Assembly: GCA_903844735.1 (NCBI GenBank)
Contig: CAIMUX010000051.1
Span: 1 to 64,000, forward strand
Reading direction: 5' to 3'
DNA from: Candidatus Eiseniibacteriota bacterium
GTDB taxonomy: Bacteria > Eisenbacteria > RBG-16-71-46 > CAIMUX01
DNA length: 64,000 nt
Shown: piece after piece, positions 33,069-40,631 of the stretch
How the letters are laid out: each line of letters starts with the position of its first letter
How positions within the stretch are numbered: position 1 is the first letter of the stretch
Notes under the pieces: model-generated
What the model was told of the DNA's origin: nothing
The model's database searches: none
Seen by the model: only the letters and a program-made list of their open reading frames with translations
Made by a program: the position numbers and the translations under genes

Positions 33069-33117
33069 GACTGACTTCCCTGACCGGCACTAAGCCGGTA
33101 CTTGCCGGTACTTGCCA

Positions 33118-33153
33118 AACAAGGGGCGGATCCACGAGGGTCCGCCCCTTGTT
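33118..33153 (+). terminator. intrinsic terminator after paralogue 2
   Basis: A perfect 13-bp stem, AACAAGGGGCGGA with TCCGCCCCTTGTT, closes a 10-base loop; the 3' arm ends TTGTTGTTG. Just before it, the 10-bp sequence CGGTACTTGC occurs twice in tandem. Confidence 0.85.
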
Positions 33154-33156
33154 GTT

Positions 33157-33494
33157 GTGAGAGACCCGCCGTCCGGACTGAGATTCGAAGTAAGGAGCGA
33201 ACACGATCTCAGGCCCGAACGCCTCGGGACATGAATCCATCCACGGCGGATCCCTTTTCAGCCGATCGCGATGGCCGGGGTTGGGCTCCGCGAGGTCCTT
33301 CAGGGCGATCGCTCATGCCAACTGCTCCCGGGGGCCAGTTTCCCCTTGCGCGATCGGAGGTTGCCTCGTATCGTTCCCACAGGCAAGGCAAGTCCGGAGG
33401 ACTGGCGCGCCGGTGTTTCCTCACCGGAACGAAATCCGGCGTGAGGCTTGAGGCGGGCGGGTTCGTCCAACGTTTTTCGTCCAGGAGGTTTGCG
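33157..33494. other. intergenic space before paralogue 3
   Basis: About 340 bases without a credible gene. A frame open into paralogue 3 exists but is not conserved with its relatives and lies ahead of the signal peptide. AGGAGG at 33483-33488 serves the gene at 33495. I see no clear promoter hexamers. Confidence 0.45.
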
Positions 33495-34298
33495 ATGGCC
33501 TTAGTCAATCGGTTCACTCTGGCAGCCCTGATCTTGGTTCTCGTCGCCCCCATCGCCCTGGCCGGGCCGAATGCGGGTGGGGTGCTTGTGCTTCACGATC
33601 CCGGTCTGGCATACACGTCGGACCCTCTTGTCGGACTGTCCGGGGTGGGCTGTGGGCAGGACGGTCCGGCCTTTCCGGCTCTCCAGGAGTGCGTGGACAC
33701 CGGCTATGACCCGATCGGGGGAGCGATCCCTTGCGTCCCGGGGGCTGCCGATCCGACCTCCCACATCTCCTGGACCCTCCCGGACGACAAGGGACAGTTG
33801 CACGTCTGGTACGTCATGGCGGCATTTCCGGCCAATAGCTGCCCGCGCCTCAAGACCGTGGGGTTTAGAATCAGGTACGATGCGAGCAAGGTCTATGTGG
33901 ACGCTTCCAAGTCCAAGGATGCCTATGATGTTGCTGAGGTCTCTCTAGTGCAGAAGGTTCCGAGTGACCAGGACGGCACCACGGAGTTTCCCGGCCCCGA
34001 TACCGGCGTGGCCATGGGCTTCAGGGAAGCTAGGACGAGCCAGCTACAGGAACTCTGGTGGTTTGTCGGATACTCCTACCCTGGCGCAGTGGACGCTACC
34101 TTTGGCGTGGCCGTGTTGTCAGGGCTGCCAGGGGATAACAGTATGTTCGGCGATGATGTCATCCCGGTCAACAAGGAGCCCATCGCTGGTTTTGGGAGGC
34201 TAGGGCTTGGTGGAGCCGTCGGAGAAAACCCGACGCCGGTCGTGAGCCCGGTGGAAAAGACGTCCTGGAGCCGGATCAAGGCCACCTACGCGAGGTAG
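33495..34298 (+). CDS. secreted protein, paralogue 3, with S-W-S-R-I-K tail
   Basis: A 267-residue exported protein. AGGAGG six bases upstream and the signal peptide (L-A-A-L-I-L-V-L-V-A-P-I-A-L-A-G) set the ATG at 33495. Core motifs match paralogues 1 and 2: N-A-G-G-V-L-V-L-H-D-P, A-A-F-P-A-N-S-C, V-G-F-R-I-R-Y, E-L-W-W-F-V-G-Y-S-Y-P-G-A and V-I-P-V-N-K-E-P-I-A-G-F-G-R-L-G. It has a longer insert between the first two motifs with paired cysteines and lacks the cysteine repeats. It ends V-E-K-T-S-W-S-R-I-K-A-T-Y-A-R, so the tail motif is attached directly to the core. Function is unknown. Confidence 0.84.
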   Translation: MALVNRFTLAALILVLVAPIALAGPNAGGVLVLHDPGLAYTSDPLVGLSGVGCGQDGPAFPALQECVDTGYDPIGGAIPCVPGAADPTSHISWTLPDDKGQLHVWYVMAAFPANSCPRLKTVGFRIRYDASKVYVDASKSKDAYDVAEVSLVQKVPSDQDGTTEFPGPDTGVAMGFREARTSQLQELWWFVGYSYPGAVDATFGVAVLSGLPGDNSMFGDDVIPVNKEPIAGFGRLGLGGAVGENPTPVVSPVEKTSWSRIKATYAR

Positions 34299-34360
34299 TC
34301 CAGGCTGCTTCCGATCCGGTTGTACGACGCACGGCGTACGAGGGTGAGTTCGGGTGAATG

Positions 34361-34402
34361 ATGACGGCCGGGCTGATGACGGCCGGGCTGATGATCGCCC
34401 GG
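34361..34402. repeat. 2.8 x 15-bp tandem repeat, intergenic
   Basis: ATGACGGCCGGGCTG occurs twice in direct succession (34361, 34376), followed by a diverged partial copy, ATGATCGCCCGG. Confidence 0.85.
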
Positions 34403-34442
34403 TGAGTCATGGCCAGTTGGTACCGGCGGGTTGATAGCGGGT

Positions 34443-34474
34443 CGGGCGGGAGGGGATCGGGCCCCACCCGCCCG
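34443..34474 (+). terminator. GC-rich hairpin before the phosphodiesterase gene
   Basis: CGGGCGGG pairs with CCCGCCCG, and GGGG with CCCC inside it, around a six-base loop. TTCTC follows. It may terminate paralogue 3 transcription or act as a 5' UTR structure of the next gene, whose ribosome binding site is eight bases away. Confidence 0.5.
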
Positions 34475-34495
34475 TTCTCATGAAGGAGATGTACG

Positions 34496-36175
34496 ATGGC
34501 CAGGATGATCCCCGGCCCGAGCGACTCGCTTGCGGGCCGCGCTTTGGAGTCGTTCCGTCGAGCGTCACCGCCGACCCGACGGCTGATCGTGGCTCCCGGT
34601 TCGTCGGTGGCTCGCCGGTGGCGTGGTCTGCCGCGCCACGGTCTGCTCCTGCTCGCCGCCGTGCTCCTGGCGTTGCCCGTGGCGGACTGCACGCGAAAGC
34701 CTCCCGGCAAGCTCGTCGTCATCGGCCTCGACGGCGCGTCCTGGGATTTGTTGGAGCCGTGGATCCAGGCCGGCGATCTGCCGAATCTGAAGGCGTTTCG
34801 GGATGGCGCTTCGTGGGGGACGATGATGTCCGTCGTGCCGTACCTGTCGCCGACCGCATGGACCTCGGCCGTCACCGGCGTCAATCCGGGTCGCCACGGC
34901 ATCTTTGATTTCCAGCGGCGGCTTCCGGGGCAGGCGGCCATCGTCACCGAGACCGCGAAGAGCCGTCGATCGCCGCCGATCTGGAACCTCCTGCGGGGCT
35001 CGGGAAAGAGCGTGGCCATCATCAACATTCCCATGACCGACCCGCCTGACGAAGTCGACGGCGTGATGGTGGCGGGCTTTCCACACCTCGACAAGGAGGG
35101 GTTCGCGTACCCGCCGGAGTTGGAGGCGCGGTGCAAGGCGATGGGCTACATCCTCGACGAAATGGAGATGAAGATCCCTGACGGCGAGGAGGAGTCGATC
35201 CTTGCCGGCTACCGATCGGCTCGCGAGAAACGGTGGGAGCTGGCCAGGCAGCTTTACTCGGAGAAGGAGTACGACCTCTTCTGGGTCGTCTTCACCGGCG
35301 TTGACCGGATTCAGCACCTCTACTGGGTGTTCGACGACCCGAAGAACCCGAAGTACGACCCGGCGAAGGCGGCGAAGTTCGTGGGCACCATGCGGAAATT
35401 CTGGATGGAGCAGGACAAGATCCTGGGGGAGCTCTTTGCCGCGATCCGCCCCGGCACCACGGTGCTGATCCTCTCCGATCACGGGTTCGGACCGGTCCGG
35501 CACGAGCTGCGCGTGGGCAACTGGCTGCGCTCGGCCGCCTCCGGCTTCTCTTCCGAACAGGCGAACGATATTTTCTCGCTCGATCCGAGCGATGCGGCGA
35601 GGCTCTACGTGCGCACGCCTGGGCGCGATCCGGGCGGCGCGTCCAGCCCGGCGGAGGTGCGGGCCACGCGGGACCGGTTGTCGGCGGCACTCCTCGCCGC
35701 GCGTAATCCCGAGACGGGGGAGAAACCGGTGGAGACGGTCTATCCCGCGGAGCAGGTCTTTGTCGGCAAGTACGCCGAGAAGGGGCCCGACCTCACCGCC
35801 CTGCCCTCGAACGGCTACTACCTCGGCCTGGGTGACCTGCCGAACGGCTTCAAGCTGCCGAACTACGGTCCGCTCAGCAGCACCGTGTCGGGCTGGCACC
35901 ACATGGAGGGTGTCTTCCTCCTGCGGGGGCCGAAGGCGGCCCCGGCGGGGAAAGCGATGAAGGTCTACAATCTTCTCGACGTCGCGCCGACCTGTCTGTA
36001 CCTGCTGGGGCGGCCGCTGCCGGAGGACTTCGACGGGAAGATCATGGAAACGGTGCTGGCGCCGGGGCTCCTCAAGAAAGTTCCCCCGGTGTACAAGGGA
36101 CTCCTCAACGAGGAGGACCGGCCGCTTACCCCCGAGGAGCAGAAGGCACTGAAAAATCTGCCCTACGTCGGCTAG
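34496..36175 (+). CDS. type I phosphodiesterase / nucleotide pyrophosphatase-like lipoprotein
   Basis: A 559-residue alkaline-phosphatase-superfamily hydrolase. AAGGAG precedes the ATG. After a long basic N-region, a hydrophobic segment ends A-D-C (lipobox-like, about residue 63). The catalytic core shows V-I-G-L-D-G-A-S-W-D, the nucleophile region S-P-T-A-W-T-S (Thr), G-V-D-R-I-Q-H-L-Y-W and L-S-D-H-G-F-G. These give the two-metal site of the family, which cleaves phosphodiester or phosphoryl-lipid bonds outside the cytoplasm. Its stop codon shares the palindrome CTAG with the stop of the convergent glycosyltransferase operon, with four bases of overlap. Substrate is unknown; processing of a lipid-linked sugar product is possible from context. 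Confidence 0.88.
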   Translation: MARMIPGPSDSLAGRALESFRRASPPTRRLIVAPGSSVARRWRGLPRHGLLLLAAVLLALPVADCTRKPPGKLVVIGLDGASWDLLEPWIQAGDLPNLKAFRDGASWGTMMSVVPYLSPTAWTSAVTGVNPGRHGIFDFQRRLPGQAAIVTETAKSRRSPPIWNLLRGSGKSVAIINIPMTDPPDEVDGVMVAGFPHLDKEGFAYPPELEARCKAMGYILDEMEMKIPDGEEESILAGYRSAREKRWELARQLYSEKEYDLFWVVFTGVDRIQHLYWVFDDPKNPKYDPAKAAKFVGTMRKFWMEQDKILGELFAAIRPGTTVLILSDHGFGPVRHELRVGNWLRSAASGFSSEQANDIFSLDPSDAARLYVRTPGRDPGGASSPAEVRATRDRLSAALLAARNPETGEKPVETVYPAEQVFVGKYAEKGPDLTALPSNGYYLGLGDLPNGFKLPNYGPLSSTVSGWHHMEGVFLLRGPKAAPAGKAMKVYNLLDVAPTCLYLLGRPLPEDFDGKIMETVLAPGLLKKVPPVYKGLLNEEDRPLTPEEQKALKNLPYVG

Positions 36176-38397
36176 CTCGGCCGGTTGAGTGGCAGGCGAA
36201 TCTGCTGCGCCAGAAGTTTCAGTTGCCTTACTACCACCGAGTCGGCGCCCACGGCCGCGATCGACTCGCGGAACAGCGGCAACACCTTTGCACTCCGGCC
36301 TGACTCCAGGTAGAGCCGGGTAAGTTGCGCCACCACCGCCGGGCGTCCGGGCGCGATCCGCTGGCAGCGCTCCAGGGCCGCGATCGCGCCGGCGGTATCC
36401 CCGCGGCGAGCGCAGTAGCCGGCGCGTATCCAGTGCGTGGTGGCCATCTGTCCGTGGTTCTGTTCGGCCCACGATAACAGGCTGTCGGCTGGCCCCCATC
36501 GCCCTTGCTCCATGGCATCGACCATACGGGGCAGGGCAGCCCCGTACTCGGCATCCCCGTCTGTCCGCAGCTCGTCGGGGAACAGCGAGTTCTCCATGGA
36601 CATGCGGATATTCACAGCCTCCTGGAGCGACTTCGTGGCGGCTTCGTCGGTGGGGTCGAGGCGGACCGCTTGGGTGAGTGCGGCTTCGGCTTCAGGCATC
36701 CGCCCGGCTTGGCCGAGCCAGGTTCCGTAGTCGCGCAGGAAGGCGGCGTTACGCGGGCGTTGCCGTACGAGTCGCTCCATCAGGGCCAGCGCCTCTTCGG
36801 GGCGACCCGAGGCCGATCGCCGGGCCGCGAGTGCGGCGACGGCGCCGGCGTGCGTGGAGTCGGCGCGATAGGCGGTCTCGAGCTGTTCTGTGGCAGCCGA
36901 AGGCAGTGCGTCTTTGAGGTAGGCCTGGGCCAGCTCGACTCGGGCTTCCAGGTTGCGGGGATCGCGCTTCACCGCCTCCTCGAGGACCGGCACGGCTTGC
37001 CGCCAGCTCATGGTCTGCTCAAAGGCCGCTGCCAGGAGTCGCAGGTCCTCCGAGGGGTTCCGCAGCATGCGTGCCGGGCCGAGGAGGCCGGCGGCGAGAG
37101 AAACCGCGAGGGCGATCCCGAGAGCCATGAGCGGGGCACGGCGGAAGCGATGGGTGGCGCGGCCGGCGGCCCCGGCAATCCAGCCCCCCCCCAGCGCGGC
37201 GAGCAGCGGAAGGCCTGCCTGGCGGGATGCGGCGGAGGCCAGGCCGAGAAGCGAGGCGAGAGCGACGGCGAGAAGCCCCTGCGCCAGCGTGTCCCGCAGC
37301 GGATCGCCTTGCAGCAAGAGGAAACCCGCGGCGGCGAGTGCCAGGAGTCCCGCGAAACTCCAGGCGAGACCGGCGAACGGTTTCGCCGATCGCGCCGCGA
37401 GGAAGGAGGCGGAAAGGGCGTCGGGGACCGGCCAGGCGCTCAGGGTCGCTGCGGCCTTGGACAGCAAGACGCCGATGGTGGAGAGGGGGTTCTCCAGGGT
37501 CCGGCTCACCCCGCGCGAGGCTGCGGTCCGGTAGAGATCCATCTCGGTCCCCTGGCGGCCGAGCTCTTCCCACGTGCGACGGCGCAGCTCGTCATCGGAG
37601 ACCCACGCGGGCGGGCGCAAGTAGCGCGGCGTGCCCCCCGTGGCGGGGTCGAAGGCGCGGTCGATGGTCGGGCCCGCGCCCCACGACAGCACCGGGCCGC
37701 CGGCCGGCAGGCGGCTGTGTTGCGTTAGGATCACCCCTGCGAAGGCCGCCACAAAGACGCATGGCAGCAGCGCCGTTCCCCAAGCGAGGCGTCCGCCGAC
37801 CCGGCGAGCCGCGAGGATCCGTTCGCGCAGCCTCAGTCCGAGCAGGAACACGAATGGGAGCGGCACGAGGAGGAAGCCCAGCGCGGCGACGAGGCCGGTG
37901 CCGAGCCCGAGGGGGAGAGATGGAACCTCCCTCGATCGCTCCCGGTCCCAGAGATACATCGCGGCGATGAAGGCCAGGGTCGCGGGCGCGACCGGTGAGA
38001 AGCGTGCCGCGAAGAAGGCGCCGAGCGGGTCGAGCGCGTAGAGCGTGGCGGCTGCGGCTGCGGCTGTGTGGCCCCACCGGCGCCGTACCAACAACGCGAG
38101 AAGCAGGGCGGTGGCGACCTCGCAGGCGCACTGGGCTGCGGCGAGAGGTCTTGTTGCGCCGCCCGCAACCCCTGGGACGTTGCCGGCAAGAAGAGGGTAG
38201 AAGGTCGAGCCGCGTGGGAGTGTGCGCCCGGCGGTAGGCTCTTCGTGAACCCGGAGGGCGCGCGAGCGGTAGTCGAGATCCTCCAGCACCGGGTGGAGGA
38301 GCAGCGGACTATGGCCAAAGCCTGTCGCGGCCGTGAACCGCAGCACGGCAGTGAGGGCGATGGCGGCCGGGATCATCCAGGTCTTGCTGGGCTTCAT
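36172..38397 (-). CDS. membrane glycosyltransferase-like protein with C-terminal TPR repeats
   Basis: About 741 residues and last gene of the glycan operon. The first 450 residues carry about ten membrane helices and an extracytoplasmic loop after TM1 with L-E-D-L-D-Y and R-G-S-T-F-Y-P, reminiscent of GT-C enzymes whose first loop holds the catalytic acid. The C-terminal 270 residues are TPR repeats (L-E-E-A-V-K-R-D-P-R-N-L, A-L-T-Q-A-V-R-L-D-P-T-D) facing the periplasm. TPR fusion to GT-C modules is known from TMTC-type O-mannosyltransferases and OGT-like systems, where it selects protein substrates. GAGGAGAT precedes two ATG codons, and the second has the better spacing. The start overlaps the previous gene. 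Confidence 0.75.
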   Translation of the reverse strand: MKPSKTWMIPAAIALTAVLRFTAATGFGHSPLLLHPVLEDLDYRSRALRVHEEPTAGRTLPRGSTFYPLLAGNVPGVAGGATRPLAAAQCACEVATALLLALLVRRRWGHTAAAAAATLYALDPLGAFFAARFSPVAPATLAFIAAMYLWDRERSREVPSLPLGLGTGLVAALGFLLVPLPFVFLLGLRLRERILAARRVGGRLAWGTALLPCVFVAAFAGVILTQHSRLPAGGPVLSWGAGPTIDRAFDPATGGTPRYLRPPAWVSDDELRRRTWEELGRQGTEMDLYRTAASRGVSRTLENPLSTIGVLLSKAAATLSAWPVPDALSASFLAARSAKPFAGLAWSFAGLLALAAAGFLLLQGDPLRDTLAQGLLAVALASLLGLASAASRQAGLPLLAALGGGWIAGAAGRATHRFRRAPLMALGIALAVSLAAGLLGPARMLRNPSEDLRLLAAAFEQTMSWRQAVPVLEEAVKRDPRNLEARVELAQAYLKDALPSAATEQLETAYRADSTHAGAVAALAARRSASGRPEEALALMERLVRQRPRNAAFLRDYGTWLGQAGRMPEAEAALTQAVRLDPTDEAATKSLQEAVNIRMSMENSLFPDELRTDGDAEYGAALPRMVDAMEQGRWGPADSLLSWAEQNHGQMATTHWIRAGYCARRGDTAGAIAALERCQRIAPGRPAVVAQLTRLYLESGRSAKVLPLFRESIAAVGADSVVVRQLKLLAQQIRLPLNRPS

Positions 38398-40631
38398 CAT
38401 ATCTCCTCTGGAAGTGGTCGGTGGCGGCCGGGACAGTCCGCTCCTCCATCGTCGAGGGTACCGGATTCCGGGCGCTGCTCCCACCGTTCCCGCAGGGCGT
38501 GGATGGCGTCCGGGGCGAGCGAGGGCTGTGGGGCCGCCGCCAACGAGTCGAGCCAGGCGCGGGCTGCCGGGCGATTGCCCGCGGCGAGCATGGACTCGAG
38601 AAGGGTGTCGGCGGTGTTTGGGTCAGGCTGCAGGCGGAAGGCTGCGCGCGCGAGTCGGATCGCCTCCTGTGGGTTGCTGCCGGTGCGGGCGAGGAGCCAC
38701 GCTAGCTCGTTGTGCGAGGATGCATCCCGTTTGTCCCGGGCGATGAGAGCGCGATAGATCGTTTCCGCGCTGTCAGGGGCACCGGCCTGCCAGAGTGAGT
38801 AGGCGAAGGACCTTTGCACCGCGGCATCATCCGGCTTTTGGGCCGCGACGTACCGCCAAGTCGCTGCCGCTTTACCCCAAAGCTCCTGCATGGCTAAAGA
38901 GGAAGCGAGCCCGATGGCGGCGCGCGGATCGCGGGGTGGCAGAGCCCGGGCCGCGGCGGCGAAGGCGCTTTCGGCCCGGACGCCGTCGCGAAGCGTGAGC
39001 CAGGCGTTGCCCAGTTCGATGAGGGAGCGGGGGCGGGGCGGCCTCTCGTGCAGGGCCGGGCGTAAGAGATCCACCGCCTCCGTAGCGCGGTCGGAACGCG
39101 TGAGGGCCGTTCCGCGCGCTTCGCGCGCTGCCGGATACCCGGGGAGCAACGACAACGCGCGCCCTGAGGCGTCGAGTGCTTCGCGTACGCGGTCGCATTC
39201 AAGCAGGGCCACCGAGAGATTCGTCCAGGCCTTGGCAGACCGCGGCGAGGTGGAGGTGGCGGAGCGAAAGAGGGTGAGGTCGTTCTTCCAGTCGAGGCTG
39301 CGCACCCAGCTTCGTCCGGCGAGGAAGAGGCCCCAGGTGATAGCCAGCATCGGAATGATGCGCTTGGCTGATGAGCGGGAGTGCAACCGTGCCGCTGCGA
39401 CGGCGAGAATCCAGATCGATCCGGCCGACGGGAGATAGGCCAGCCGCTCGCCGTAGATCGTTCCCACAGCAATAGGAACGTTCGAGGTCACGAACCCTCC
39501 CGCCAGCACGATTCCGATGCCCCACAGCAGCTCTCGGTCATGGCGCCGTCCCGCGAGTGCGGTGAGGGCTAGAGTGGCGACCAGCAAGAGGACGCCGGAT
39601 GCCATCCAGCCCACGCCGGGAACGATTTGTGGATAGCTGGCGTCGGCGGTCAGACTCCAGGGGAAAAGCGTTCGCCACGCCAACAGCCACTGGATCCCGA
39701 GGGCGTTCGCCATGCGCTGAAACGCCGGCACGTGGGCGAGAGCGTTGTCGGAGAGGCTTACCGTGGAGAGGGCGAACGCCCCACCGAGGACCTTGGTCCG
39801 CAAGAGGAGCACGAGAATGAGGATCGCCCCCCATGCGCCGAAGACCTGGAGCCAGCGGCGCCGGGCGACCTCGGCCACGGTGGGGATTCCGACTGCGGCG
39901 GAGGTGACGCCGGACTGTGGGGCCGCGGAGGATCCCGCACGGGTGCCGACGGTTCGTGTGCACTTTGGCGCCGTGATCACCGGCGAAGGGCACCACCGGT
40001 CTAGGATCGAGTGTAGAATCGGCAGCATCAGGAGCCCCGCCGCACTTTCCTTCGAGAGCATCGCGAGCGCGAACGCCAGGGCCGTTCCGAGCAGGCGCGG
40101 GATGCCCCCGTTGCGTGCGAACTTGATGGCCAGGATCCACCCGCCGATCCCGAGGGCCGCGGCCCACAGCTCTGCGCGTCCGGCAATCGAGACCACCGCC
40201 TCGCTGTGTAGCGGGTGTACCGCGAAGAGCAGCGCCACCACGAGTGCGAGCCGTTTCCGCTCGGGAAAGATGTGACGCAGCAAATAGTGCAGGAGCAACA
40301 CCGTCGCGAGGTGCAGAAGCAGGTTCACCGCGTGGAATCCGACAGGGGAGTGGCCGGTGATCTTCCCGCTCCACCAGTAAGAGAACGTGGTCCACGGCCG
40401 GTAGAGGCCGGTTCCGATACGGCCGGGCCAGTATGGCGCCGTCCAGGCCATTGCCGGAGAGGCTGCCCATACCGCGGGATTCTCGACGATGAGCCCGCCG
40501 TCGTCGAAGGTGAATCCGTTCCGCAGCGCGGGGGCAAACGGCAGCAGTGCGGCCAGCGCGAGCCAGAGCGTGATCGGCAGTCCGAGGAATCGCGGGGAGT
40601 TCCGCGGCCCTGCCGTTGTGGGCACGTTCAC
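38397..40631 (-). CDS. TMTC-like GT-C glycosyltransferase with TPR repeats
   Basis: A 744-residue membrane protein. About ten helices in the first 430 residues include the GT-C first-loop motif F-T-F-D-D-G-G-L-I-V-E-N-P and L-Y-R-P-W-T-T-F-S-Y, then H-P-L-H-S-E-A-V-V-S-I-A-G-R-A-E-L, the hallmark of the TMTC/O-mannosyltransferase-like family. TPR repeats fill the C-terminal 280 residues. Members use polyprenyl-phosphate sugars and glycosylate proteins outside the membrane. The GTG start has GGAG eight bases upstream and overlaps the stop of the preceding gene (GTGA); its own TGA overlaps the next start. A variable loop with T-R-A-G-S-S-A-A-P-Q-S-G-V sits in the middle. Confidence 0.86.
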   Translation of the reverse strand: MNVPTTAGPRNSPRFLGLPITLWLALAALLPFAPALRNGFTFDDGGLIVENPAVWAASPAMAWTAPYWPGRIGTGLYRPWTTFSYWWSGKITGHSPVGFHAVNLLLHLATVLLLHYLLRHIFPERKRLALVVALLFAVHPLHSEAVVSIAGRAELWAAALGIGGWILAIKFARNGGIPRLLGTALAFALAMLSKESAAGLLMLPILHSILDRWCPSPVITAPKCTRTVGTRAGSSAAPQSGVTSAAVGIPTVAEVARRRWLQVFGAWGAILILVLLLRTKVLGGAFALSTVSLSDNALAHVPAFQRMANALGIQWLLAWRTLFPWSLTADASYPQIVPGVGWMASGVLLLVATLALTALAGRRHDRELLWGIGIVLAGGFVTSNVPIAVGTIYGERLAYLPSAGSIWILAVAAARLHSRSSAKRIIPMLAITWGLFLAGRSWVRSLDWKNDLTLFRSATSTSPRSAKAWTNLSVALLECDRVREALDASGRALSLLPGYPAAREARGTALTRSDRATEAVDLLRPALHERPPRPRSLIELGNAWLTLRDGVRAESAFAAAARALPPRDPRAAIGLASSLAMQELWGKAAATWRYVAAQKPDDAAVQRSFAYSLWQAGAPDSAETIYRALIARDKRDASSHNELAWLLARTGSNPQEAIRLARAAFRLQPDPNTADTLLESMLAAGNRPAARAWLDSLAAAPQPSLAPDAIHALRERWEQRPESGTLDDGGADCPGRHRPLPEEI

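Noticed and set aside
33102-33494. N-terminal extension of paralogue 3 by 131 residues
   Set aside because: The extension precedes a clear signal peptide with its own AGGAGG and has no counterpart in the paralogues.
34565-36499. 644-codon minus-strand open frame opposite the phosphodiesterase
   Set aside because: The plus-strand gene has intact catalytic motifs; the antisense translation has none.
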